From positions 3,096,759-3,160,758 of the forward strand of contig NC_052505.1 of NCBI RefSeq assembly GCF_014356525.2: 64,000 nucleotides of DNA, in the 5' to 3' direction. The position numbers and the translations under genes are program-made. Below are positions 10,851 to 22,080 of this stretch, piece by piece (position 1 is the first letter of the stretch; each line of letters opens with the position of its first letter). The notes under the pieces were generated by a model that was not told the DNA's origin, did not search any database, and was given only the letters and a program-made list of their open reading frames with translations. This stretch comes from Nilaparvata lugens (lineage: Eukaryota > Arthropoda > Insecta > Hemiptera > Delphacidae).

Positions 10851-12272
10851 ATAGGGTGATTACTGGGAAAGGCATGTTCTTGACTTGCGTAGTATACAAG
10901 GAATGTCGATTGGAGGCGGCGGGAAATTGTAGTGCTGTGGAGGGGGAAGCGTGCAGTTTCAGTTGTAGCCGAGATGTGGAACCTTGAGCATCGTACGTTC
11001 GTCATGCGACGGTTTCACGCAAATGGTGAATCAGTTACTCAGACTCAGCAAGACATTTGTGCACATTTTAACGTTGCACGGCATGGTGCTATCCCTGATC
11101 GTAACACGATATTGCGTTGGATACATAATGTTAACACAACTGGATCTTAGCTTAAGAAGAAACCTCCTGGACCTGCCAGGGCAGTTAGTAGCCTACCCCT
11201 GAGGCTGTTGAAAGAGTGCGCCTTGCAACAGTTCAGAGTCCTAGCCGCTCAATCCGGAAGCGGGCATCTGCACTCGGACTTCGCCCATCAACAGTGAGAA
11301 AGATTTTGGTCACAGATCTTAAATTCCTTCCTTTCAAGCTGGCAGTATGTCATCAATTGAGTCAAGCAGATAAGAGAGAGCGTGTCAATTTTTGTAACAG
11401 AATGAGTGAAATTTTGGAAGAAAATGACAATGCAGTTATCCTTATGAGTGATGAAGCGCATTTCCACTTGGACGGAGCAATAAATAAACAGAATTTACGA
11501 TTTTGGTGTGCAGACAATCCTCAAATACTGGCAGAGAGACCTCATCATAGCTTACGTGTGACTGTGTGGTGTGCAGTTTGTGAAAAGGGGATCATTGGTC
11601 CTTATTTTTTTGAAGAAAACGATGGCAGATGTGTGGTGTGCAGTTTGTGAAAAGGGGATCATTGGTCCTTATTTTTTTGAAGACAACGATGGCAGAACAG
11701 TCACAGTGAATGCACAACGGTACCTGGATATGTTGGGAGAATATTTCTTGCCAGAGCTGCGCCGTCAACGTATAGATATACGTAATTACGTAATGTATGG
11801 TTGCAACAAGACGGGGCAACTGCACATACGGCTCGCATCAGTATGGAATTCCTTGGGCGAACATTCCCTACAAGAGTGATCTCGCGTTTTGCTGATGTCA
11901 CTTGTCCTTCTCGCTCACCGGATCTAACAATTCCAGATTTCTTTCTGTGGGGATTTTTGAAAGCTAGAGTGTACATAAACAAACCACGAACAATACAGGA
12001 ACTTAAAGAAGCTATTCGCAAGGAAATCAACGGCATTCCTAGAGACATGTTAGCAAAATCCGTAGCAAGTTTTAAAGAACGCCTTCAACAATGTATCCAA
12101 GCAGCAGGCGACCACCTTAGAGATGTAATTTTCAAATAATAAATTGTAAGTAATTTTATTTTGAAATTGCAACTTGTATACACTGTAGTTTCACTAATAA
12201 ATGCATTTTTTACTCTGATTTGCAACAGTTCTCGTTATTTGAAAAGCATGCGTTTCCCGGTAATCACCTGTA
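10851..12272 (+). mobile_element. Tc1/mariner-superfamily transposon, broken copy
   Basis: Ends gggtgattactgggaaa (10854) and tttcccggtaatcacc (12253-12268) form TIRs next to TA. The transposase is split over three frames: FVMRRFHANGESVTQTQQDI (10999) with a TAG stop at about 11148, MSDEAHFHLDGAINKQN (11444), and LQQDGATAHTARISMEFL (11798). All three acidic residues are present (SDEAH, QQDGA, SPDLTIPD), with 41 residues between the second and third. A 68-bp tandem duplication (11565-11695) and frameshifts disable it. Confidence 0.8.
11216..12139 (+). pseudogene. Transposase pieces (DD41D-spaced), frame-shifted
   Basis: 11216-11650 covers linker and first catalytic Asp (MSDEAHFHL); 11801-12139 covers QQDGATAHTA to the end (SPDLTIPDFFLWGFLKARVY, DHLRDVIFK). 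A direct duplication of gtgtggtgtgcagtttgtga plus about 48 bp between them shifts the frame. Compare with the open but Asp-to-Asn copy at 54280-55377. Confidence 0.78.
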
Positions 12273-12843
12273 TGTACACTGATAAGTGATGAGTTAGTTT
12301 TCAAGTTGTTATGCATTTATTTGTGAATGGTTTTCATCGGAGGAAATAAATTCCTTTATTCATTTATCTGCTTTGTCGAATTATAGACAAGGGTAGCAAC
12401 ACCAATGTTAATCAAATACTGCCGTGGACCTCTTTGGCGATGTGCTTTTCTTCTGCAGGAATGATGTAAATTATTCAATTTTATTAAAATTTTCATTTTA
12501 CTTTATTTATCTCATTTGAGCTTTAGCTGGCCCGGTGAACTTCGTACCGCTGAATAGTTTAATGCATCTCATGACAAACTTTAGCTGGATGCACACCTGA
12601 GCAGGCGCGATGTGGCATTTTGCATCCAGTTGCTTCTTGATTATTGGTTTGAATGGAAGAACTCACACACACAGAATCGGGCATGGCGTGGAACGGTGTG
12701 ATAAGGCAATCTCCATATGATCAACACTTTGTTCACCAAGCCGCGTCTCCTCAGGTGTGCTTAGCCTTAGCTTAATCTGAGGCATCATATTTTCATGAAA
12801 ATTATCCAACAATCAGTATTTACATTTATATCTCAATATGGGC

Positions 12844-13020
12844 TTAACCTATGTGCTTTGTTACTGGTGCAGCAGTTTGTATTTTTAGATATAGTTTAAT
12901 GCAGCTTCCTGGGAAATTGAATGTTATATCTCCTTGTTGCTGATTTTCCCGCGCATATTCTAAATTTACAGCATTTCGAGTTCTACGACCCAAGTTTGGA
13001 CGTCGTGCGTACCGCGGCAT
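12844..13020 (-). pseudogene. Possible Helitron Rep/helicase N-terminal remnant
   Basis: From an ATG at 13020 the minus strand reads MPRYARRPNLGRRTRN then AVNLEYARENQQQGD and stops at 12844. A basic MPR...LGRRTRN start followed by an R/A/Q-rich helix is what I would expect at the beginning of Helitron Rep proteins, and it lies inside a Helitron in the right orientation. Too short to be sure. Confidence 0.3.
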
Positions 13021-13061
13021 TATTAGAATTAAAATTTTGTTAATTAATAGAAGGAAAATAT

Positions 13062-13925
<864 letters not shown>

Positions 13926-14214
13926 CAGATCTACTGACTGCTGTTGAATGATGCAATGATTATAACAGCTGATTTTTATTTCTTTGTGTGGCCAGGTCAC
14001 AAATCTTTTCCCATAAGGATTAAATGTAAACTTTGAAGGACCGTAGGAAAGAGTACTGAAGTCGGATCATAAATTTGATAGGCCATAAACCTGCTCCCGA
14101 ACATAACAAACACAACTAAAAAAATCATCAAATTCGGTGCACACATAAAAAAGTTATTGAATGTCAAAATTTGAGGCTCGATTTTTATTTATATAGATGT
14201 GGTCGATTTTACAG

Positions 14215-14351
14215 AGATTTCCAGAGCTAGTCCAGCAGCCGACAGTTGAATGCTGGTTACCAATCCATGCAGCCTGCATAAACGGCCATACACACATCAT
14301 GGAACAGTTGCTGAAGTTTCCTTATCCACAGCATTTGCTGTCCACTTATAC
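14215..14351 (+). CDS. Lrrk: Lrrk exon c (ankyrin repeat)
   Basis: Starts in phase 0 after gattttacag and ends with AC before gtgagt at 14352; the Thr codon is finished by the first base of exon d. Encodes ECWLPIHAACINGHTHIMEQ plus a hydrophobic helix, a clear ankyrin repeat. The acceptor is only 17 bp from the end of a Helitron (12523-14197), so the branch point probably lies in transposon DNA. Confidence 0.9.
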
Positions 14352-14641
14352 GTGAGTAGAATAGAAATAAACTTTATTTAACACAACAAATCTCAAATAG
14401 TTCTTAATCCAATCAGAAACAAATTAAAAGAATAAACACTGAAGAATTAAACAGAACAGTTAACCAGGCTTGACATTCTGAATGAGTGAGTATTATCATT
14501 GAGAAAATATAGTATACGAAGATATCTCATGGTATAGGACGTTTATGTTGCAAATTTTACTGTTAACTCAGGCCGATAATTTCAGTAGTTATTTTTCATG
14601 AAGCTATCTGATGCTTGTAGTCTCTCATACTGTGCCGTTCT

Positions 14642-14792
14642 TAGGCTAGGCGCACGCCAGTTAGTCAAGATAAGACAAGACATGATTAGTCACAATACTG
14701 CAATTAGACATGTCTTCATAAGCAACTATGTGAAGTATTGTGACTAATCATGTCTTGTCTTGTCTTGACTAAGTGGTGTGCACCTAGCCTTA
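14642..14792. mobile_element. Fold-back MITE (ctaggcgcacgccag arms)
   Basis: ggctaggcgcacgccagtta...acatgattagtcacaata pairs with tattgtgactaatcatgtct...ggtgtgcacctagcct. About 55-bp arms, 40-bp loop. 14352-14641 holds only partial arms of the 39448 MITE (about 14515-14640). Confidence 0.8.
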
Positions 14793-14881
14793 GTAAATTT
14801 AAATTCCAATTATATTGATGTCTTGCATTGTGCAATAATACAATATTGACACAAGTCAAATATATAGTCACATTTACATGT

Positions 14882-15470
14882 GTTGTTTTAAAGGAAAACA
14901 CTCCAAGTTTTGACTCGCGTAGTCCGCTAGTGCCTGGACGCGCCGCACAAGCGCTAGCGGCAGTTACGTCAAAGATGGCTGTCTCCACTGGACCCGAGCG
15001 TGCTAGCTGTGAGTTTTGGTTTGAAAAACGGGATAGTGTACCTTGATATGTTGCAAAATTTTTTGTTACCACAGAGTGATGAGGATGACCGAGAACGAAA
15101 TGTTTTCTTTTATGCAAGATGGCACACCACCACACTATCCGGGATTTTCTTAATGACCGCTTTCCAAATCAGTGGATTGGCCGTGATGCGCAAATTGCAT
15201 GGCCCCCTCGTTCCCCAGACTAACACCGCTGGATTTTTTCTTGTGGAGTTTCATAAAAGATATGGTGTATGTACCTCCTTTGCCAGCCACTCTACCTGAA
15301 CTTAGAGCAAGGATTTGCGCTGCTGTTGAGCAAGTTACACCTGAAATGCTAGTGCGAATCTGGGAAGAAATCGACTATCGATGGGATGTCTGCAGGATAA
15401 CCAACGGAAGTCACATAGAAAATCTTTAGTTTAAAATAAAAAAACTTGAAGTGTTTTCCTTTAAAACAAG
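14882..15470 (+). mobile_element. Mariner-like element with internal deletion (589 bp)
   Basis: TIRs of about 27 bp: ttgttttaaaggaaaacact at 14884 and its complement ending aaaacaag near 15470. Between them only the C-terminal third of a transposase survives: LDMLQNFLLPQ, a degraded catalytic block (YARWHTTT where QDGAxxHxx is expected), RLTPLDFFLWSFIKDMVYVP and HIENL. Frameshift near 15190. The N-terminal half is deleted, so it is non-autonomous. Confidence 0.75.
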
Positions 15471-15599
15471 ACCAAAACCATCTCTTGTTTGATAAGATTT
15501 ATATGAATTTTCAAAGTTGTAAAGTCATTTTTGAATCACCCGGTATTATACTTTTTGAATGTATTGATGAATAAATAAATTAATAATTTTATTTTGCAG

Positions 15600-15750
15600 C
15601 ATCGACTCAGAGTGGGAATTCCAGATGGCGTTTGATGTGAACATGAAGGATGTCACGGGCCAAAACGTTCTCTATTTGGCATGTCTACTTGGAAACTATA
15701 AGATGGTTGATTTGCTTCTCAAGTTCAAAGTGAAAGCGACCAGAGTCAAG
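15600..15750 (+). CDS. Lrrk: Lrrk exon d (ankyrin repeat)
   Basis: Acceptor attttgcag ends at 15599; donor gtaatt begins at 15751. The first base C completes ACC (Thr). Encodes NMKDVTGQNVLYLACLLGNY followed by KMVDLLLKFKVKATRVK, an ankyrin repeat with the TGQNxLYLACxxGNxxMVDLLL pattern. It ends in phase 0 and joins either copy of exon e in frame. Confidence 0.9.
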
Positions 15751-15780
15751 GTAATTATCTTCCATCTCTTTGTTAGTTTA

Positions 15781-16007
15781 CCTATAATAAAATAAAGGAA
15801 AGAATTGGCTTATGCACGTATGGGATAGTAAATTCACGAATGACGCATCATCACATCTGAACTACTGGACTGATTAACTTGAAATTTTGCATATAGATTC
15901 TTAATTTACCGAGGATGTTTATAGGCCTATTTTCAATTCTTCAAGATTTCAGTAGGTCAAGTTTCAATTAGACTCTTGCGGAGAATGAGTTGCCTGCTGT
16001 ATACTAG
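15781..16007 (+). mobile_element. Decayed short Helitron
   Basis: Antiparallel relative of 8047-8267: aaataaaggaaagaattggc, gacgcatcatcacatctgaa, aggcctattttcaattcttc, and a 3' part gttgcctgctgtatactag. The TC start is mutated. Confidence 0.5.
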
Positions 16008-16445
16008 CAGTCGATTCTAGACTCCACGACTGTCACCTTTTGAAAACACATGCTCTTGACTAGAGTCGAGTCTCTTCTCGACCTGAGTCGCGTAAGTGTG
16101 AGTTGACCCTAGGGCTCAACTCACACTGCCTCGACTCAAATCGTACAACTCCAGTCGGGGATACTCCAGTCTCTCGACCTCACCACTTTCTTGCTCATTG
16201 CTTCATTTCTAACCTTAGTTTATTAAAAAATATAAGATCCAATCTGTCACTACTTAGCATGTAACAAATTTTATAAGAATTATTATGAATATATTGTGTT
16301 ATCTAATTATTATTATATTCTTACCTAAAATTATAAAACATCACTTTCATAGAACATAACCTCACTTTCATTAAAAATGCACGGTACTACGCAACTCAAG
16401 TCGACGCTCGACTCAGTCTCACAGTCGTAAGGTCGCGGAGTCTAT
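16005..16445. mobile_element. Palindromic MITE cluster, gagtcgcgtaagtgtgagtt family
   Basis: Repeats of gactagagtcgagtctct, ctcgacctgagtcgcgtaag and agggctcaactcacac in both orientations. Same family as 20127-20318 and 63389-63530. The right half (16112-16440) is more diverged. Confidence 0.65.
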
Positions 16446-16918
16446 AGTGAGGTCCACGCTATAATGGCAGTGTTTGATTAGCAATGGTATTGCTATCCTT
16501 GTCTATCATTCAACAAAGCTTATAGCGCTATCTCTCTCTCTCTCTTTTTATTTTCTCTTTGAATTTTTAACTTTTTTCACGGTCAAGTGCTGACGGGGAG
16601 GGTATCCTTGATACCCTCTCTGAGAATGGACTTCTTAAGGTCCAAACTTCACCGTTTCATGTGAAAACATTACAGTAGTACCTTAACTTTTGCATTTTTC
16701 ATCACTTTTCTTGCTCAATATTATTGTAGAACTCATTAGTTTAATATGATTCACCATGTCATTTTACGCCATGATCACAAATGTCATTTTATTTATTTAT
16801 TTTTAACGCTAGAACGTAAGTTGAATTATGTTTTGTTAAACACATGAATAAAGGAATCTGAATCTGAATCTCTCTCTCGCTTAGCGCTGTTGCCAGATCG
16901 GTTTTTAACAATTTAGAA
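16443..16918. mobile_element. MITE, tatagtgaggtccacg family (degraded right end)
   Basis: Left end tatagtgaggtccacgctat, then aatggtattgctatccttgt. A (TC)n run lies at 16529-16545 and gctgttgccagatcgg at 16884. The right TIR is not visible. Confidence 0.55.
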
Positions 16919-17068
16919 TGGAGAATGATTAATTTCAACTCCAATTTTTGTAACCAGTCAAATCAAATTTTCTTAGCAAAAATGTCGAATCAAATCGTTC
17001 TCCATCTTCTCATGATATATTTTCTTTATGGTCTAAACTCGTTATTCAACTCACTTATCATATTCCAG

Positions 17069-17389
17069 CGTATTCAGCAGAAAGAGGAGGACACGGCCGA
17101 GGAAGAGGAAGTGGTGAGTCCGACAAGGCGCCGAATATCGGACGGCATCCAGTCGATTATGACCCGACTGAACCTGGGCTCGAAGGGCGGCGGTGGCGGG
17201 GCGAGGAACGGTGCGGCAGATAGCAACGAGAAGCAGCTGCTGCCCTGGCAGTTGGACGCCTACTGCAACAATGACACGGAGACAGCGCTCCTGGCGGCAG
17301 TTAGGGGAAGGCAAGGTGACATTGTTAGCGCTCTGTTGTCGGCCGGGGCCAACCCTAATTTGACGCCTCAGCGGGGCACTTCCGATCAG
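17069..17389 (+). CDS. Lrrk: Lrrk exon e, copy A (acidic/Gly linker plus ankyrin repeat)
   Basis: Acceptor tattccag ends at 17068 and donor gtacca starts at 17390; 107 codons, phase 0 at both ends. Residues 5-14 are acidic (KEEDTAEEEE), 20-22 are Arg-rich (possible phosphosite SPTRRRIS), 40-44 are a Gly run, and the last 45 residues form an ankyrin repeat (TETALLAAVRGRQGDIVSAL, AGANPN). The coding stretch is GC-rich and stands out from the AT-rich intron. A near-identical copy lies at 30411-30731; it differs at residue 46 of the exon (R here, G there) and at GRQGD versus GRHGD. Confidence 0.85.
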
Positions 17390-17404
17390 GTACCACAATC
17401 AAAT

Positions 17405-18150
17405 ATTAAAGCTGCGTTCACATTAGTCAAGTGTCCTTGAATTCAAGAACAAACACTTTAATCCACCATACCAATTCAAACCCTTCATCAAGTTTTGTTG
17501 ATTTAAAACTTGTGGAGTTAAAATTATGATTAAATTAATTCAATATGCTAATATTACAGAGAACAAGGTGTTATAGTTACAAAGAAAGAAGATAGGAAGA
17601 AGAAGAAGAAGAGAAAAATAAAAAGGAAAGAATTAGAAGACTTAGAATTATAGTGAATTTATTCAATTTTCTCGCGAGTTTTAAAGTTATCTCTAATCAA
17701 TATTAGATGTTGAACATATTTGACTTTTGCTTTCAACTTGAATATTGAAGCTTGAAGGTAGAATCCAACCTACGTATGGGAAAATGAGATAAAACAGTTG
17801 TCAATCAATGTAGAATTTATTAAAATAAATGGAAAAGTATGATGCAGATGATGTAAACTTGACTTCAAGTTTGGAAAATCGTTAATCTACTCAAACGCTC
17901 TAGAAAACTTGCCCTTTTATCGTCCAAATTGAATCACACACCTTAGAATAGAATGGCTTGTTTATTTTTGTTGACATGGCGAAGTTTGGACAATAATGTT
18001 ACTCTACCACTTAACCCCGTCGTTAGCAAACAATACAATACAAAATATGCAGAGATAACAAAAACATTTATATATTTATTTATTTATTCGTTGATATAAT
18101 AATTATATTATAATTATATTAATTGTAATTATTACAAATCATATGAATAT
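17405..18150. other. Intron without recognised features
   Basis: AT-rich with a short GAA-rich patch (17580-17620). aaagctgcgttcacattagt at 17408 resembles MITE ends but no partner end was found. From 18155 to 18196 there is an inverted gggatagaacaac...ttctgttccca stem as in the LINE tails. Confidence 0.4.
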
Positions 18151-18565
18151 GGTCGGGATAGAACAACAGGCATAGCCCAAAACTATTCTGTTCCCAAATT
18201 TTGATAAATAATAAAATGTCCGAAAAAATAGGTTATGTTCTTACTGAGACAAGAAATGACAGTAAAATGTAATAAATATGAGAGATCAATATTGAATAGT
18301 AAAATTCTTCAAAAGTAAGTGTCTACTAAGCAATGACTCTATGATTCTGCGCGTTTGCTATCAGTTAGATACTATATCGATATATTTAGAGTATAAAGTA
18401 CATCATAAACTACATCCTTTAATACAGAAGTTGAACGACTAGAATTGCTGTAGAATTATAAATGACAAAATATATGGAGAGGAGAACAATAAAATAAGAA
18501 TTAGATAAAAAAATAAGGAAGATGAAGTTAATATTGCAATTCGTACGTTTTATTGTTAATGAGTA

Positions 18566-19705
18566 CAGTCGAACCTCTCTATTACGAACCTCCAGTTGAC
18601 GAAATCCTCTACACAACGAAGTTTTGCCTGGTCCCATGACATTTTGAAGTTTTGGCTGCTTATTTACCTCTATTTAACGAATTTTGGACCTCTCAACAAC
18701 AAAGTTTTCTCTAGACTTCAACATACAAAATGTAGTGTGGACAAAATAGAGGTCAAAATGTCTGTAGGAAGCAGACGGTCATTTTCAAGGAATTGTTTAG
18801 TTTCAGCAGAAAGGTCAATAGACTAAAAAGACTAAATAGACTGGCAATTCAGGTAGGAAGAAGATAGGGTGGTAGACAGTCAATAGAAACACATGTCAGA
18901 AATTGAATGCAAGCTACTGGAAATAGAATTTCAAGGACTTGTCATTCGTAGACCAGGCAGGTGAACGACTGGACTTTTCCATTTTTGCTTTTGTCACACA
19001 TTTTAATTCTTAGAACTGACTATGATGACTGTGATGAACCTGAGGAGAAGAATCCGTCAGATCAAGAAGTTTTAGAAGGTTTCAAGGATTTAAACTGTAA
19101 AATAGTGTACCAGACAACATTAAATAAATGTGAGTCGTTTATTGAGCATGATATTTTATTCAAATGCAAAATTTAACTGAAAATTACTCACTTTTTCAAA
19201 TGAAACATTAAAAATAGGAAAGTTAAGTTACTATAGTATTTATAGTGAAGTTATTGACAAAATTACAGTATGTTATGTTCATTCTAATAGTAGTGTAAAA
19301 AGTAGTAAAATATATTTACCGGTATGAAGTTGAAAAATATGGCTACTGTACTGAGTATGTACATTGATTAAACGCTACAAATAGTGAAAATCAAGCTTTC
19401 TGGGGATAAATTAATGTGTTTACTCACTTATTACATTTTATAAATATACAAAAAACATGTTTTTTTTTTTCATTTTAAAGCAGCATGAATTCTCAAATTT
19501 TAGTATTATTATTGAGGTACCCTACCTAGATTCCCGATTATATGTTTTAAGTACTATATTCATTCAATTACCACTGTGATACGATATTACAAGATCCATA
19601 AGATTGTGGCAGTTTTTTTTGACAGAACAACCTCTCAATAACGAATACCTCTCTGCAGCGAATTTTTCTCGGGATAATTTACTTCGTTATACAGAGGTTC
19701 GACTG
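18566..19705 (+). mobile_element. Pogo/Tigger-like transposon, second copy
   Basis: CAGTCGAACCTCTCTATTACG at the left (18566; first 20 used) and agaggttcgactg at the right (ending 19705), with TA on both sides. Inside, 19020-19130 reads DDCDEPEEKNPSDQEVLEGF then KDLNCKIVYQT, the same transposase tail as in 630-1718. No complete transposase. Confidence 0.8.
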
Positions 19706-19929
19706 TAGTTAGGTTGGTAGATGTTCACAAACAATTTTGGAAACGTTATTGGAAACTTGCAGTATGATCACATTGGATGCGTGTATGTGCACGCGTGATC
19801 ATGCATGACCAAGCGCGCAGATGAGAAACAAAATGTGGAGAGAGCAATAAGAACACTCACACTGATCGTGTGCACTTGCTTGTTGCGTTCAGTGTGAGCA
19901 GCTACAGACAAGTCACAACCTGTTTCTAT

Positions 19930-20128
19930 AAAGGTGCGTACAGATATACGCGCCTCCCACACGCTCCGCGCACGCTCCGCCTCGTCCCGCCATCGCTCCG
20001 CCCTCGCACCGATCACGAACTTTACGGGAGATGTTAGCTCTTCTCGCGTTCCACTCTTGCTCCCCGGTCGATCATCAATCGAGTGACGTTCGATTGCGGA
20101 GCAGAGCGGAAGTCTGTACGCACCTTTA
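19930..20128. mobile_element. MITE, aaaggtgcgtacagat ends, distinct interior
   Basis: TIRs aaaggtgcgtacagatatac and its complement ctgtacgcaccttta, but the interior is GC-rich (cgctccgcgcacgctccgcc, tgctccccggtcgatcatca) and unlike 9003-9152. A relative starts at 36594. Confidence 0.7.
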
Positions 20129-20318
20129 GGCTCAACTCACACTTACGCGACTCAGGTCGAGAAGAGACTCGACTCTAATCGAGAGAATGTGTTTTCAGAT
20201 GGTGACAGTCGCGGAGACTAGAGTCGACTGGTCTGAGTGTCACCATTTGGAAACACATGCTCTCCACTAGAGTCGAGTCTCTCTCGACCTGAGTCGCGTA
20301 AGTGTAAGTTGAGCCTTA
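20127..20318. mobile_element. Palindromic MITE, gagtcgcgtaagtgtgagtt family
   Basis: taggctcaactcacacttac at the left, gtaagtgtaagttgagcctta at the right (first 20: gtaagtgtaagttgagcctt). Inner arms gactcgactctaatcgag / ctagagtcgagtctc and tggtgacagtcgcggagact. Confidence 0.75.
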
Positions 20319-20606
20319 CTCTTTCCAGATTTTGTTTCTCAACTGCAACTGTGGTCATGCATGGTCTCGCGAGCATTTGCATCCAATTAAGAATAGTTCA
20401 TAAAATATTATCAACACTTGGCTCAAGAAATATATTTAAAAGAATGTATTAACTCTTTTCAATGACATGTTGTTTTGTGTCGAGTTGAAAACTCGATGTA
20501 GAAAACTCATGTAGATTTGAAAACTCTCCTTTCCATTCTATGATAACTGAAAACAGTTCCTTTTGTTCACATTTTCTTGGGAATTGATACATTTCTGCTG
20601 AGACCA

Positions 20607-21455
20607 TGGTCCATATGAATAAAACCAGCTCATGAGCAAAAGCATTGAGCATAAGGTTTTGCTCATGAGCAAAAGGTAGAAGCAAAAGCATTTGCTCATT
20701 TTGATATGAATAAGCTTTACCTTATACTCTTACCTTATGCTCCTGAACTCTGGAGCAAATGCTCACGTATTTTAAAGATTTTTCATCAGCTGATTCGCTT
20801 TTGTAGGCCTTTACTTTGTTTTTATAGCTCACAGAAGCGCTAAATATGCAAGTAGGGTGCACCGCTTGTGTTTGCGTCGTCTGCTCTGTTTTCTATCTAT
20901 GAATAGAGTTTTAGGTTAGTTGATTTTAAGAATTTTGAAATAATAGCGTGAAAAAATGTCATCTCTATAATAATCTTAAACATATTCTTATAATCGTCTA
21001 CACTCTCATCTTCTTAAATGCCTATTTCCTATTTTGTAATGGCTATCTTTATATCATGGCTATCTTTTGTATTTATTCTTTTGTAGGAATAATGGTGATA
21101 TATATCATGGTTGAATCAAAAAAGAGTTTTATAGTGCTCAACTATTGGTTGTGATCGTATCTGGTATAGTTTCCTCTTCCTCATACGAATTAGTTGAGCC
21201 ATTTTACTATGAGCAAAAGGTGATAAGCTGCTCTAGACTAGAATCACCTTTTTGAAGCATTTGCTTCAAAAGTTGAGCAAATGCTCTAGTTTATTCATAC
21301 AATTTTGAGTATAAGCTTTTACTTTTGAGCAAATGCTCAAACTATTTTTTTGATGAGCATGAGCAAAAGGTTTTGCTCACGTTTATTCATAGAAAATGAA
21401 GCAAATGCTCCATATTTTAGAAGTATGAGCAAATGCTCAACTTTATTCATATGGC
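20607..21455. mobile_element. MITE with gagcaaatgctc palindromes
   Basis: Ends ggtccatatgaataaaacca and ttattcatatggctc are inverted. Near both ends the words tgagcaaaagcat and gagcaaatgctca repeat many times in both orientations. The core (agaattttgaaataatagcg to ctcaactattggttgtgatc) is shared with 34829-35440. ORFs inside are not convincing. Confidence 0.7.
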
Positions 21456-21707
21456 TCATCAGGTCTGAAGTTTAAGCTTTGAAGTCTAAGAACAAGAGGA
21501 AGGGTCTGAATTTATGCAGAAGCCAGCTCTCAAATATTTCTCTTCATAGAATTTATCGGCAATAAAAGATTCCTACAAACCTTTCAAATCAGGTTTTAGT
21601 GTTGAAGTGCTGGCTGGAAGTTTGTTTTTGAAATGCATAATCTTGATTTAACTTGAGAAATTTGTTCTGTTTTCGATGGAAAGTAATTGAAACTAGTATT
21701 GCAATTT

Positions 21708-22080
21708 AGGGCCGGTTTCCGAGCTTGGGATTTAGCCAAGTTCTAGACTTTAAACAGCTGGAGTAAGAAAATTGGCTTTCCGAAACGGGGCGTAGTCGCA
21801 GTCATAGTAAAAGTCACACTTAAATTGAATTTCGAAAAACTAGAAAATTAAACACAAAGTAAAATGAAGAGAAAATAGTGTGAAGTTTCAGCTATTTTGA
21901 ATATTTAGAAATGCTTCATTTCGTCAAGGAAAAAAATCCAATTATAGAAATGGGAAAATAAATATTTATTTTGCTGCAACTATTTACTGCGACTACGCCC
22001 CGTTTTGCAAAGCTAATTTTCTGACTCAAACTGTTTAAAATTCAGAACTTACCTAAATCCTGAGCTCAGAAACCGGCCCT
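21708..22080. mobile_element. MITE, agggccggtttccgagct family, copy A
   Basis: TIRs agggccggtttccgagct and agctcagaaaccggccct, subterminal aaacagctggagtaagaaaa and gggcgtagtcgcagtcat with inverted partner gcgactacgcccc. The same insertion lies at the matching place in duplicate B (31911-32288). 22081-23381 holds a further, broken series of the same motifs ending ctcggaaaccggccct. Confidence 0.75.

Larger units (their letters stand above)
19770..20392. mobile_element. Outer MITE with two other MITEs nested in it
   Basis: Left arm gatcatgcatgaccaagcgc...gatgagaaacaaaatgtgga and right arm ccagattttgtttctcaact...gtggtcatgcatggtctcgc are inverted repeats. Between them sit 19930-20128 (aaggtgcgtacagatatacg ends) and 20127-20318 (taggctcaactcacactta ends), placed end to end. 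Confidence 0.65.

Noticed and set aside
16925..17068. Upstream extension of exon e as a start (MINFNSNFCNQ)
   Set aside because: The acceptor tattccag at 17068 joins exon d in phase; the upstream text is AT-rich intron that happens to be open in both copies.
20948..21154. 68-aa hydrophobic ORF
   Set aside because: Lies in the gagcaaatgctc MITE; the sister copy at 34900-35190 does not keep the same frame open.
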